Positions 29,427 through 38,389 of a stretch of 64,000 bases of DNA are shown one piece after another; the first letter of the stretch is position 1; every line of letters starts with the position of its first letter. The DNA is from Cohnella sp. SGD-V74. Lineage in GTDB: Bacteria > Bacillota > Bacilli > Paenibacillales > Paenibacillaceae. The stretch covers positions 62,001 through 126,000 of the forward strand of contig NZ_PVYW01000016.1 in the NCBI RefSeq assembly GCF_003001675.1, in the 5' to 3' direction. The notes below the pieces were generated by a model that saw only the letters and a list, made by a program, of their open reading frames with translations, was not told the DNA's origin and ran no database searches. Made by a program: the position numbers and the translations under genes.

Positions 29427-30380
29427 ATGGGCATTGTTTTTAGGAGTGTAACGAAGCAGTATCCGAACACCGCTTCCCCGGCGGTGGACAACGTCTCGCT
29501 CGACATCAAGGAAGGGGAATTCATCGTCTTTCTCGGCCCTTCCGGCTGCGGCAAAACGACGCTGCTGAAAATGGTCAACAAGCTGTACGACACGACCTCA
29601 GGCACGATCGAGATCGACGGCACGGACATCAACCAGGTGCAGACGGAGCAGCTTCGGCGCGGCATCGGGTACGTCATTCAGCAGAACGGGCTGTTCCCGC
29701 ACATGACGATCGAGGCGAACATCGCGGTCGTGCCGCGCCTGCTGAAATGGGACGAGGCAAAGATCGACAAGCGGATCGACGAGCTGCTGGACATGGTTCA
29801 CCTCGATCCGAAGGTGTACCGCAAGCGCCGTCCGAGTCAGCTGTCAGGCGGACAGCAGCAGCGCGTCGGCATCGCGCGGGCGATGGCGGCCGCACCGAAA
29901 ATCTTGCTCATGGACGAACCGTTCGGCGCGATCGACGCGATTACGAGAACGAGTCTGCAGGATGAGCTTCACCGTATTCAGCGGCTGCTGAAGAAGACGA
30001 TTCTGTTCGTCACCCATGACGTCGACGAGGCTTTAAGGCTGGCGGACCGGATTATCGTCATGCAAGCGGGCAAGGTCGTGCAGTTCGCGACGCCGTTCGA
30101 AATTTTGACCAATCCGGCCAACGACTTCATTCGGCAGCTCGTCGGGGAGCGGGACGTGTACCGCAAAATGGCCTTCCTTAAGGTGGAGGACGTCATTAGC
30201 GCGTCCGGAAACGCCGAGACGGCCGCGGGGGCCGAAGGCGTAGCGCTGACGGACGATCTGAAGCTGGTGTTCAACCGGATGGTCGAGGAGCAGGTGCGCG
30301 AGTATCCGGTCGTCGACGGCAGCAACCGGCGGGTCGGCACGGTGACGATGGAGCGCATTTTGACGAAGCTGGCGAATTAG
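29427..30380 (+). CDS. OpuCA-type quaternary-amine ABC transporter ATPase
   Basis: 317 residues. Walker A GPSGCGKTTLLKMVN, signature LSGGQQQRVGIARAM, Walker B ILLMDEPFGAIDAI. After residue 245 is a CBS-like tail (EQVREYPVVDGSNRRVGTVT) that ends the protein; OpuCA/OpuAA proteins usually carry two CBS repeats, so this regulatory part is short. It is separated from the other transporter genes by the GabD-like gene, so the importer and first catabolic steps share one transcript. Confidence 0.9.
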   Translation: MGIVFRSVTKQYPNTASPAVDNVSLDIKEGEFIVFLGPSGCGKTTLLKMVNKLYDTTSGTIEIDGTDINQVQTEQLRRGIGYVIQQNGLFPHMTIEANIAVVPRLLKWDEAKIDKRIDELLDMVHLDPKVYRKRRPSQLSGGQQQRVGIARAMAAAPKILLMDEPFGAIDAITRTSLQDELHRIQRLLKKTILFVTHDVDEALRLADRIIVMQAGKVVQFATPFEILTNPANDFIRQLVGERDVYRKMAFLKVEDVISASGNAETAAGAEGVALTDDLKLVFNRMVEEQVREYPVVDGSNRRVGTVTMERILTKLAN

Positions 30381-30392
30381 GAGGAGATCGTC

Positions 30393-31727
30393 GTGTCGAG
30401 GTACGAACAGGACGCCTTCGGGACGGTCGAGCTTTCGGACGAGGCGCTGTACGGAGTTCAGACGCTGCGCAGCGCGCGCAATCTGAGCTTCTCGGGCCGC
30501 ACGCTCGCCGCTTATCCCGGCTATATCGCGGCGCTGGCCGAAGTGAAGCGGGCGGCTGCGCGAGCGAACGAGCGCGCGGGGCTGCTGCCGCGAGCGGTGG
30601 CGCAGGCGATCGAGCAGGCGTGCGAGGAAGTCGGGCACGGCTGCCACGACGGGCAGTTTATCGTCGATCCGTATCACGGCGGAGGCGGCATCGGCAGCAA
30701 CATGAACATGAACGAGGTCGTCGCCAATGTGGCGAACGAAATGCTCGACGGCCAGGCAGGGGACTATCGTCCCGTACATCCGGCCGATCATGTGAACGCG
30801 TCGCAATCGACGTCGGACGCCTGCCATACGGCGCTGCGCATCGCGGCCCTCCGCGCGGGAGAGAAGCTGTTGGCGGAACTGGCGCGGCTGGTCGGCGAGC
30901 TCGACGCGAAGAGCGCGGAGCTGGCGCAAGTGCCGACGATTACGAGAACATGCCTGCAGGACGGCATGGTCGATACGATGGGCACGATGTTCGGCGGCTA
31001 CGCGCACGGGGTGCGCCGTCGAATGGGGCGGCTGACGGCAGCCGTGGAGGAGCTGCATGCCGTTAATCTCGGCGGCACGGTCATCGGCTCGGGCGTCGGC
31101 GCGGCTGTCGGCTACCGGGAGCATGTGCTGGACACCCTGCGCGAGGTGACGGGTTTGCCGATGCTGCGCTATCGGGAGCATCTGTACGACGCGGCCCAGA
31201 ACATCGACGATCTGTCGGCGCTGTCGGCGGAGCTGGCGCTGCTGGCCGGCGTGCTGATCAAGCTGGCCAAAGACTTGCGGCTGCTGTCCTCCGGTCCGGA
31301 GGCGGGATTTGGAGAACTGCGGCTGCCCGCGGTGCAGGCGGGGTCTTCCTTTTTTCCCGGGAAGGTCAATCCGGTCGTGCCGGAGACGCTCGTGCAATGC
31401 GGCCTGCAGGTGATCGGACTGGATCGGGCGGTGCAGGGGGCGTTGGAGCATGGCGAGTTGAACTTGAACGTATGGGAAGGGTTTGCGGGCTTTAATCTGC
31501 TCGACATGCTTGGCATGCTGGAGCGGGCGATCGGGAAATTCACCGACCTGTGCGTGACCGGCATCCAAGCCGATGAAGCGAGGTGCCGCGAGCTGTCGCG
31601 GACTTTTATCCCGGCCGTTGTCGCCTTAAAGGAGAAATATGGATATTCGCAGGTCGGTCAGTGGTTAAAGGAAAAGTCCAAGGAAGAAGTCAGGACGATC
31701 TACGAAAGAGAGGCAGAACAGAGATGA
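30393..31727 (+). CDS. aspartase/fumarase superfamily lyase
   Basis: 444 residues of the class II fumarase/aspartase fold. The flexible signature loop is GSSFFPGKVNPVVPE (GSSxMPGKVNP in aspartase), preceded by HVNASQSTSDACHTALR and GIGSNMNMNEVVANVANEM. It would remove ammonia, an amine or water from a succinate-like substrate by 1,2-elimination. FFP replaces the usual IMP, so true aspartase activity is doubtful. In an importer cluster for quaternary amines, elimination of a methylated amine is an attractive but untested idea. GTG start with GGAGGAG upstream; its stop overlaps the next ATG. Confidence 0.82.
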   Translation: MSRYEQDAFGTVELSDEALYGVQTLRSARNLSFSGRTLAAYPGYIAALAEVKRAAARANERAGLLPRAVAQAIEQACEEVGHGCHDGQFIVDPYHGGGGIGSNMNMNEVVANVANEMLDGQAGDYRPVHPADHVNASQSTSDACHTALRIAALRAGEKLLAELARLVGELDAKSAELAQVPTITRTCLQDGMVDTMGTMFGGYAHGVRRRMGRLTAAVEELHAVNLGGTVIGSGVGAAVGYREHVLDTLREVTGLPMLRYREHLYDAAQNIDDLSALSAELALLAGVLIKLAKDLRLLSSGPEAGFGELRLPAVQAGSSFFPGKVNPVVPETLVQCGLQVIGLDRAVQGALEHGELNLNVWEGFAGFNLLDMLGMLERAIGKFTDLCVTGIQADEARCRELSRTFIPAVVALKEKYGYSQVGQWLKEKSKEEVRTIYEREAEQR

Positions 31728-33214
31728 GAGCACCGAAGCTGGAGTGGGCGAACGGATGGCTGAAGGAAACCAAGAAACTGTACGTTAACGGCGAATGGAT
31801 AGCCGGCTCGTCCGGCACGACGATAGATACGGTCAGTCCCGCAAGCGGCAACAAGATCGGCTCGTTCACCGGGGCGTCCAAGGAGGATGTTGACGCTGCG
31901 GTGAGGGCGGCCCGGGCGGCTTTCGAAGGCGGGGAATGGCGAGAAATGTCCCGCAAGGAGCGCGGCAGAAGGCTGCACCGAATCGCGCAGCTCATCCGTG
32001 AGCATCAGGACGAGCTGGCGACGCTGGAGTCGATGGACAACGGCAAGCTGTACAAGGAAGCTTACAATGACGACGTCGCGGAGGCGGCGGACTTTTTCGA
32101 ATATTATGCGGGCTGGACCGACAAGTATTACGGCGAAGTCAATCCCGTCGAGGGCGACTTCACGAGTCTGACGACCCGCGATCCGGTCGGCGTATGCGGG
32201 CTGATCGTGCCGTGGAACTTCCCGATCGACATGGCCGCGATGAAGCTGGCGCCGGCGCTGTCGATGGGCAACACCGCCGTGCTGAAGCCGTCGAGCGTTA
32301 CCTCGCTGTCCGCGATCCGGCTGTTCGAGCTCATTCACGACGCAGGCGTGCTGCCTCCGGGCGTGATCAATTTGATTCTCGGCGAAGGACGTACCGGCTC
32401 CTTTATCTCGTCGCACGGGGACGTCGACAAAGTGTCGTTCACGGGCAGCACACAAGTTGGCAAAAAGCTCGTCCACGACTCGGCGGATTCCAACCTGAAG
32501 GCGGTCACTTTGGAGCTGGGCGGCAAGTCTCCGAACATTATTTTCGCGGATGCGCCGAATTTGGACGCGGCGATCGAACGGTCCTTCTATGGCCTGTTCA
32601 CCCATAAGGCGGAGAAATGCAGCGCCCCGACGCGCCTTCTCGTGCAGCGTCCGGTCTACGACCGGGTCGTGGAAGAGCTGGCGAAATACGCCGACGGCTA
32701 CAAATGCGGCGATCCGTTCGATCCGGCGAGCGACCAGGGACCGCAGGTGTCCCAGGCGCACATGGAGAGCATTCTCCGCTACATCGAGAGCGGCAAGGAG
32801 CAGGGCGCTCGCGTTGCGGCTGGCGGTTATCGCGATACAGAAGGGACGAATGCCGAAGGGTATTACGTTCGTCCAACGATTTTTGCGGATGTGACCAACG
32901 ATATGAAGATCGCTCAGGAGGAAATTTTCGGCCCGGTGCTGTGCGTGATCCCGTTCGATACGGAAGAGGAAGCGGTTCGCATCGCCAACGACACGATCTA
33001 CGGACTGGCGGCGGGACTATGGACGAACGACGTCGCCCGCGCTCATCGCGTCGCGAAACGACTGGACGCCGGTCAGGTGTTCGTGAACCGCTACGGCTGC
33101 TACGACATCGCCAGCCCGTTCGGCGGCTTTAAGCAATCCGGCTGGGGCAAGGAGTACGCGATCCACAGCCTGGCCTCCTACACGAAAATGAAAGCGATCT
33201 GGATCGCTCATTAA
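31724..33214 (+). CDS. NAD-dependent aldehyde dehydrogenase (betaine-aldehyde-dehydrogenase-like)
   Basis: 496 residues. IVPWNFPIDMAAMKLAPALS, LELGGKSPNIIFADAP and catalytic Cys299 in HKAEKCSAPTR place it with BetB/GbsA/DhaS-type enzymes. Its ATG overlaps the lyase stop. With the two alcohol dehydrogenase genes that follow it could run an alcohol to aldehyde to acid sequence, as GbsB/GbsA do for choline. The aldehyde is not determined. Confidence 0.87.
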   Translation: MRAPKLEWANGWLKETKKLYVNGEWIAGSSGTTIDTVSPASGNKIGSFTGASKEDVDAAVRAARAAFEGGEWREMSRKERGRRLHRIAQLIREHQDELATLESMDNGKLYKEAYNDDVAEAADFFEYYAGWTDKYYGEVNPVEGDFTSLTTRDPVGVCGLIVPWNFPIDMAAMKLAPALSMGNTAVLKPSSVTSLSAIRLFELIHDAGVLPPGVINLILGEGRTGSFISSHGDVDKVSFTGSTQVGKKLVHDSADSNLKAVTLELGGKSPNIIFADAPNLDAAIERSFYGLFTHKAEKCSAPTRLLVQRPVYDRVVEELAKYADGYKCGDPFDPASDQGPQVSQAHMESILRYIESGKEQGARVAAGGYRDTEGTNAEGYYVRPTIFADVTNDMKIAQEEIFGPVLCVIPFDTEEEAVRIANDTIYGLAAGLWTNDVARAHRVAKRLDAGQVFVNRYGCYDIASPFGGFKQSGWGKEYAIHSLASYTKMKAIWIAH

Positions 33215-33247
33215 CTGATATCGATTTCTTGAAAGCGGGGGACGAAG

Positions 33248-34372
33248 ATGGAAATGCTGGCGGCGGTCATGAGAGGAACGAATCAACCGCTTTCGATAGA
33301 AAAGGTGGAGCTTGCCGCGCCGAAAGCCGGAGAGGTGCTCGTTAAGGTGCTGGCGACGGGCGTCTGTCACAGCGATTTGAACGCGATGGAGGACGAGACG
33401 ACTCCGGTGCCGACGATTCTCGGTCATGAGGGAGCGGGCGTCGTCGTCGAGGTCGGTCCGAACGTGCGGACGGTGAAGGTCGGGGATAAGGTGGCGCTGA
33501 GCTGGGTGCCGTTCTGCGGCACTTGCGAGTTTTGTCAGACGGGGCAAGTGAACCTGTGCGAATCGGCGTTCGGTCCAATGTTCGCGGGAACGCTGCTTGA
33601 CGGCACGTCCAGATTGAGCCGGAACGGAGAGCGGTTGTATCATAATTCGCTGCTCAGCACGTTCGCGGAGTATACGGTCGTGCCGGAGATGAGCTGCGTG
33701 AAAATGCCGGACCATATGCCGATGGCTCAGGCATCGCTGATCGGCTGCGGCGTGGCGACGGGTTACGGAGCGGCGGTGCGGGCGGCGCAGGTGAAGCCGG
33801 GCTCGACGGTGGCCGTATTCGGCATCGGCGGCGTCGGCGTAAATGCGATCCAGGGCGCGCGGATCGCGGGGGCGAGCCGCATCATCGCGTGCGACCTGAA
33901 GCCGCAAAACCTGGAGATCGCGCGAAAGTTCGGCGCGACCGACGTCGTGAACGTCGGCGAAGTGGACGCGGCCGAGGCGCTGAAGGAACTGACTGGCGGC
34001 TTTGGCGTTCATTATGCGATCGACTGCTCCGGCAACACGATGGCGGCCCAGTCCGCCTGGAAAGGCACGCGCAAAGGCGGCACGACGGTCGTCGTCGGCG
34101 CGTTTAATCCGAAGAAGGAGCTGGCGCTGCCGGCTGGCGGGTTTCACCGCGTCGGCAAAATTCTCAAAGGCAGCTTCTACGGGGACGTGCATCCGTTCCG
34201 CGATTTCCCGGCCATCGCGCAATTGTACCTGGACGGCAAGTTCCAGCTCGACGAGCTGGTGCTGGACCGGATTCCGCTGCAGGATATCAATCGCGCGATC
34301 GACGGGTTCCATGATCCTTGCTGCGTGAACGTCGGCCGAACGGTCGTTGAATTCGGAGGTGAAGCGCGGTGA
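33248..34372 (+). CDS. zinc-dependent alcohol dehydrogenase (MDR family)
   Basis: 374 residues. Catalytic zinc ligands lie in ATGVCHSDLN, LGHEGAGVV and IGCGVATGYG; the structural zinc site is CGTCEFCQTGQVNLC. The NAD-binding turn is FGIGGVGVNAIQGAR. It resembles the large AdhE2/FrmA-like and NDMA-dependent group of long-chain MDR enzymes. Likely oxidises an alcohol intermediate of the cluster. The GTG of the next gene overlaps its stop, so the two dehydrogenases are made together. Confidence 0.88.
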   Translation: MEMLAAVMRGTNQPLSIEKVELAAPKAGEVLVKVLATGVCHSDLNAMEDETTPVPTILGHEGAGVVVEVGPNVRTVKVGDKVALSWVPFCGTCEFCQTGQVNLCESAFGPMFAGTLLDGTSRLSRNGERLYHNSLLSTFAEYTVVPEMSCVKMPDHMPMAQASLIGCGVATGYGAAVRAAQVKPGSTVAVFGIGGVGVNAIQGARIAGASRIIACDLKPQNLEIARKFGATDVVNVGEVDAAEALKELTGGFGVHYAIDCSGNTMAAQSAWKGTRKGGTTVVVGAFNPKKELALPAGGFHRVGKILKGSFYGDVHPFRDFPAIAQLYLDGKFQLDELVLDRIPLQDINRAIDGFHDPCCVNVGRTVVEFGGEAR

Positions 34373-35547
34373 GCGGATTCGATTTTGCGGCGAGAACCCG
34401 GGTGGCTTACGGCGTCGGACGAGTTAAGCAATTGGCGGAGGATGTAAAAAGTTTAACCGGCGGCGGAAACGAAGCGGTGCTCGTCACAGATCCGGGATTG
34501 GTCAAAGTCGGCGTGGCGGACGAAGTTCTGGCCGCTCTGCGGGAGGGCGGCGTGGAAGCTGTGTTGTTCTCGGATGTGCAGAGCGATCCGACGAGCGCTT
34601 CCATCGATGCGGCTGCGGAGGTCATTCGCGCTTCGAAAGCCTCTTGTGTCATCGGCCTCGGCGGCGGCTCGGCGATGGACGTGGCCAAGCTGGCTTCGCT
34701 GGTCGCGGGAGCGGAGCACCCGACGGAGCATTATGCGTTGATGGCGAATCCCTTTGCGCCGAAGATGATCAAGACGATTATGGTGCCGACGACGTCCGGG
34801 ACGGGAGCGGAAGTGACGAGCACGGTCGTGTTCTCGAATTCGGAGAAGCGCAAAGTGTGGGGCTGGGACTACGATCTCGCGCCGGACTTGGCGGTGCTCG
34901 ACCCGACGCTGAGCGTGGCGCTGCCTCCTCATCTGACGGCGGCGACGGGGTTAGATGCGCTGATCCATGCGCTGGAGGCGGTTGCCGGCAAGCGCGGCAA
35001 CGCGATGATCGAGGCTGTCGGCCTGCAAGCGATTCGCATGATCTCGGACAGCTTGCTGACAGCGATTCGCGAGCCGGGCAACCTGGAGGCGCGCGGCCGG
35101 CTCAGCATCGGCTCGATGCTGGCGGGCATGGCGATCGAGCAAGGCGGAACTGGCATCGCCCACTGCATCGGGCACGCGCTCGGCACGCTGGCGCGCGTAC
35201 ATCACGGCCGCGCGGTGGCGATTGCGCTATACCATACGTACGATTGGAACATCGCGGGCAATGAAGCGACTCTCGCGAATATTGCCCGGGCAATGGGGGC
35301 GGTAGAGAACGCCTCCGCTGGCCTGGAAGAGCAAGCCCGTGCCGGCGCAGCGTTCTATCGGCGCCTGGTCGAGCAGTCGGGGCTGCAGCTGTCGCTGACT
35401 GACGAAGGCTTGACGCCGGCCGACGCGAGCCGCCTCGCCGAGACGATGGCTTCCGCCGAGAACGCGCCGATGCGCAACAACAACTGCCGCTACGCTTCGG
35501 ACGAGGATCTCGCCCGCTTTGCGGAGCAGTTGCTTGCGCAAGCTTAA
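34369..35547 (+). CDS. iron-containing alcohol dehydrogenase
   Basis: 392-residue type III alcohol dehydrogenase. NAD-binding GLGGGSAMDVAKLASL, and metal ligands in GLDALIHALEA and IAHCIGHALGTLARVHHGRA. Bacillus GbsB, the choline dehydrogenase, is of this type, so choline-like alcohols are one possibility, as are 4-hydroxybutyrate and 1,3-propanediol. GTG start inside the stop of the Zn-dehydrogenase gene. The following hairpins end this part of the cluster. Confidence 0.87.
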   Translation: MSGFDFAARTRVAYGVGRVKQLAEDVKSLTGGGNEAVLVTDPGLVKVGVADEVLAALREGGVEAVLFSDVQSDPTSASIDAAAEVIRASKASCVIGLGGGSAMDVAKLASLVAGAEHPTEHYALMANPFAPKMIKTIMVPTTSGTGAEVTSTVVFSNSEKRKVWGWDYDLAPDLAVLDPTLSVALPPHLTAATGLDALIHALEAVAGKRGNAMIEAVGLQAIRMISDSLLTAIREPGNLEARGRLSIGSMLAGMAIEQGGTGIAHCIGHALGTLARVHHGRAVAIALYHTYDWNIAGNEATLANIARAMGAVENASAGLEEQARAGAAFYRRLVEQSGLQLSLTDEGLTPADASRLAETMASAENAPMRNNNCRYASDEDLARFAEQLLAQA

Positions 35548-35573
35548 GGCGCGCGGGCCGATTGAAAGCAGAG

Positions 35574-35645
35574 TTAACGGTCCGCCAGACCGTTAACAGA
35601 GGCAAAAGCGCCGGAACCTCCGGTCTAACGGTCCGCCAGACCGTT
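35574..35645 (+). repeat. repeated hairpin unit (two copies) around a third hairpin
   Basis: AACGGTC-CGCCA-GACCGTT occurs at 35576-35594 (extended to TTAACGGTC...GACCGTTAA, 35574-35596) and again at 35627-35645. CCGGA-ACC-TCCGG at 35611-35623 lies between. Three consecutive stem-loops follow the Fe-dehydrogenase gene; no T-tracts. Confidence 0.7.
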
Positions 35646-35678
35646 GAACACGCAAGCCCGCGATAAGACAACAACGCG

Positions 35679-35716
35679 AGGGGCTGTCCCAACGGCTTAC
35701 GGGGATAGTCCCTTTG
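35679..35716 (+). terminator. terminator-like hairpin
   Basis: AGGGGCTGTCCC (35679-35690) pairs over 12 positions, two of them G-U, with GGGATAGTCCCT (35702-35713), then TTTG. It lies just before the ribosome site of the next gene, so it may attenuate rather than fully stop transcription. Confidence 0.5.
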
Positions 35717-35737
35717 CTATCCGAAGAGGTGCGGCGG

Positions 35738-36244
35738 ATGACGGTCATTTTATCGATTATAGCTCTGCAAATTACGTACGTCAGCATGCTGTCCATCCGC
35801 TTCATCCTGATGGTCAAGGGCGTCCGGTACGTCGCCTCGATGATGAGCGCGGTCGAGATCGGCATCTACGTCATCGGTTTTAAGCTTGTTCTCGACAATC
35901 TGGACAATCCGATCAACCTGATCATCTACTGCCTGAGCTACGGTGCAGGCGTGCTGCTTGGCATCAAGATCGAGGAACGGCTGGCGATTGGCTATATTAC
36001 GGTGCAGATTACGACGAAGGAGGAGATCGGCCATTTGGCCGATCACCTGAGAGCCCGAGGCTACGGAGTGACCCGTTGGCCGGGCGAGGGTCGGGAGGGC
36101 CGCCGATGGGTGCACAACGTCGTGCTTCCGCGCAAGCAGCAGCAGAACGTGTACAGGGAAGCGCTCGCGATCGACCCGAACTGTTTTATCGTTAGCTATG
36201 AGCCGAAGCTTTTTCACGGGGGCTTCATGACCCGGAAAATGTAA
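35738..36244 (+). CDS. DUF2179/UPF0316 (YebE-like) membrane protein
   Basis: 168 residues. Three hydrophobic segments in the first 80 residues (LQITYVSMLSIRFILMVKGV, SAVEIGIYVIGFKLVL, LIIYCLSYGAGVLLGIKIEE) and a C-terminal DUF2179 domain of about 80 residues. ATG 35738 is chosen because AGAGGTG lies just upstream; the open frame extends to TTG 35714. The family is widespread in Firmicutes with no established role. It is 28 bp upstream of the malic enzyme gene and may be co-transcribed with it. Confidence 0.8.
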   Translation: MTVILSIIALQITYVSMLSIRFILMVKGVRYVASMMSAVEIGIYVIGFKLVLDNLDNPINLIIYCLSYGAGVLLGIKIEERLAIGYITVQITTKEEIGHLADHLRARGYGVTRWPGEGREGRRWVHNVVLPRKQQQNVYREALAIDPNCFIVSYEPKLFHGGFMTRKM

Positions 36245-36272
36245 CCGGCGAACACCGACTGGAGGAACGAAG

Positions 36273-37703
36273 ATGGGACAACATCAGATGAAGGAAATGG
36301 GCGGAAAAAGCGTGATCATCCGTCTGGACATCAGCGGCGACCGGATGAACTTCGGGCTCGTCGCCAACATCGTATCCAGCCTGGGCGGCGACATCGTCGC
36401 CATCGATACGATCCATATCGGCAACGAAGGCAGCGTGCGGGACATGACGGTGAACGTCGTGGACGCGTCGGGCATCCAGCTCATTCTGGAGGCGATCGGC
36501 AAAATTCCGGGCATCCGCGTCGTGAACACGTCTGACCGGACGTTCCTGCTCCACTTGGGCGGGAAGATCGAGGTCACGCCGAAGGTAACGATCCAGAACC
36601 GCGACGACCTGTCGCGCGTCTACACGCCGGACGTTGCCCGGGTATGCGCGGCCATTCAGGAAGACCCGGACAAGGCGTTCTCGCTGACGGTCAAGCGCAA
36701 CACGGTCGCGGTCGTCTCCGACGGCACCGCCGTGCTCGGTCTCGGAGACATCGGACCGAAGGCGGCGATGCCGGTCATGGAAGGCAAGGCGATGCTGTTC
36801 AAGCAGTTCGCGGGCGTCGATGCGTTCCCGATCTGTCTGGAGACGACGGACCCGGACGAGATCGTCCGCACGGTCAAGGCGATCTCGCCGGCATTCGGCG
36901 GCATCAACCTGGAAGACATCTCTTCGCCGAGATGCTTCGAGATCGAAGAGCGTCTCCGCGAGGAACTCGACATTCCCGTCTTTCACGACGATCAGCACGG
37001 GACGGCGGTCGTCACCTATGCGGGCCTGATCAACGCGCTGAAGATCGCGGGCAAGACGCTTGCGGACGCGACCGTCGTCGTCTGCGGAATTGGCGCGGCC
37101 GGCGTGGCAATCAGCAAAATCCTGCTGTCCGCGGGCGTGAAGGAACTGATCGGCGTCGACAAAGAGGGAATTCTCGTTCAAGGGGAGACGTATTCGAATC
37201 CGGTGAAAACGGCGTACGCCGAATACACGAACCCGAATCGCAGAACCGGCACGCTCCGGGACGCGCTTGCCGGCGCGGACGTATTCGTCGGCGTATCGGC
37301 GGGAGGCATGCTGTCCAGGGAGGACGTGCAGCGAATGGCGCCGAATCCGGTCGTGTTCGCGATGGCCAATCCGTCTCCGGAGATTCTGCCGGGCGACATC
37401 GACGATATCGTGGCGGTCGCCGCGACAGGCCGCTCGGACTATCCGAACCAGATCAACAACGTGCTGTGCTTCCCCGGCATTTTCCGGGCGGTGCTTGATT
37501 GCCGGGCGACGACGATCAACGAGGAGATGAAGCTTGCCGCGGCGGAGGCGATCGCGTCGGTCATTCCGGACGACAAGCTGAGCAAGTATTACATCATTCC
37601 GAGCGTCTTCGACCAGTCGGTCGTGGAGCGGATTCGCGACCGCGTCGTTCGCGCGGCGATGGCATCCGGGGCGGCGAGAAGAATTCCGAAGGAGTACCGG
37701 TAA
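36273..37703 (+). CDS. NAD-dependent malic enzyme with N-terminal ACT domain
   Basis: 476 residues. Residues 11-85 form an ACT domain (VIIRLDISGDRMNFGLVANI, MTVNVVDASGIQLILEAI), followed by the malic enzyme catalytic part: YTPDVARVCAAI, VFHDDQHGTAVVTYAGLINA, VVCGIGAAGVAISKIL, AMANPSPEI. It decarboxylates malate to pyruvate with regulation by a small ligand through ACT. Next to a lyase that may release fumarate, it would close a route from C4 acids to pyruvate. Confidence 0.92.
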   Translation: MGQHQMKEMGGKSVIIRLDISGDRMNFGLVANIVSSLGGDIVAIDTIHIGNEGSVRDMTVNVVDASGIQLILEAIGKIPGIRVVNTSDRTFLLHLGGKIEVTPKVTIQNRDDLSRVYTPDVARVCAAIQEDPDKAFSLTVKRNTVAVVSDGTAVLGLGDIGPKAAMPVMEGKAMLFKQFAGVDAFPICLETTDPDEIVRTVKAISPAFGGINLEDISSPRCFEIEERLREELDIPVFHDDQHGTAVVTYAGLINALKIAGKTLADATVVVCGIGAAGVAISKILLSAGVKELIGVDKEGILVQGETYSNPVKTAYAEYTNPNRRTGTLRDALAGADVFVGVSAGGMLSREDVQRMAPNPVVFAMANPSPEILPGDIDDIVAVAATGRSDYPNQINNVLCFPGIFRAVLDCRATTINEEMKLAAAEAIASVIPDDKLSKYYIIPSVFDQSVVERIRDRVVRAAMASGAARRIPKEYR

Positions 37704-37744
37704 TCCGCAACCGGCTCCCCGGAACGCGACTGATGATCCGGACC

Positions 37745-37820
37745 CGATTCTTCCGGAATGAGGCAGTTGACCCGAACCCGATCTCTCCAGAATGCGACGC
37801 AGATCTCTCCAGGATGCAGC
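37745..37820 (+). repeat. three degenerate short repeats
   Basis: Variants of CGATTCTTCCGGAATG, CGATCTCTCCAGAATG and AGATCTCTCCAGGATG start at 37745, 37779 and 37801 in the non-coding stretch after the malic enzyme gene. Nothing else is recognisable in 37704-37936. Confidence 0.4.
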
Positions 37821-37936
37821 CGATAGCCGCACTTATCGACAACTTCGCGAAAAGTTCGCCGGTTCTCTTGAAAAATAAGCGATTTCGGTGCAAGATGAAG
37901 CAAGATAGATATGGCGATACGAGGAGCTGACTGCGG

Positions 37937-38350
37937 TTGTTTTTGCATTTTATACAGGAGAGGGAACAGCGGGAAGCCTTCTTGGAATTGGCTCACGCCG
38001 TCGCCAACGCGGACGGTTTCGTCAGCGGCAACGAAAAGCGGTATTTGCAGTCCGTATGCTCCGAGCTGGGGCTGGAAGACCACTTGCGAATCGTTCCGCC
38101 TTCAAGAGAACTAGAGGAAGTTTTGTCCGAAATCCGGGATCGTCGGGTGCAGCATCTCTTTTTCCTGGAAATTCTGCTGCTCGCCTACGCGGACGGAGAT
38201 TATAGCGACGAGGAAAAGCAGATCGTCATGGACATGAAGCGGGCGTTCGATATTCCGGACGAGACGTACGAAGCGTTCAAATCGTGGGCGATCTCGTACG
38301 ATCGGCTCAGAACGCAAGGCATGCAGCTCATATTAAATCCGATCGATTGA
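37937..38350 (+). CDS. TerB-like protein
   Basis: 137 residues, all helical, with ELAHAVANADGFVSGNEKRY and LLLAYADGDYSDEEKQIVMD, the acidic-helix pattern of the TerB/DjlA-N fold. Such proteins may bind metal or act as scaffolds; specific function unknown. It begins with TTG at 37937, GAGGAG ten bases upstream. Single gene ending at a bidirectional terminator shared with yyaC. Confidence 0.72.
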   Translation: MFLHFIQEREQREAFLELAHAVANADGFVSGNEKRYLQSVCSELGLEDHLRIVPPSRELEEVLSEIRDRRVQHLFFLEILLLAYADGDYSDEEKQIVMDMKRAFDIPDETYEAFKSWAISYDRLRTQGMQLILNPID

Positions 38351-38352
38351 TG

Positions 38353-38384
38353 AAGAGCCGCCGGGGCTTGCCCCCGCGGCTCTT
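38353..38384. terminator. bidirectional terminator
   Basis: AAGAGCCGC with inner GGGG pairs with CCCC and GCGGCTCTT. It serves the TerB-like gene and the convergent yyaC gene. Confidence 0.85.
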
Positions 38385-38389
38385 TCCTA

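Noticed and set aside
27923..29677. 584-codon minus-strand frame opposite gabD
   Set aside because: Antisense shadow; no start with a ribosome site and no recognisable family.
36225..37832. 535-codon minus-strand frame opposite the malic enzyme gene
   Set aside because: Antisense shadow of a well-conserved enzyme gene.
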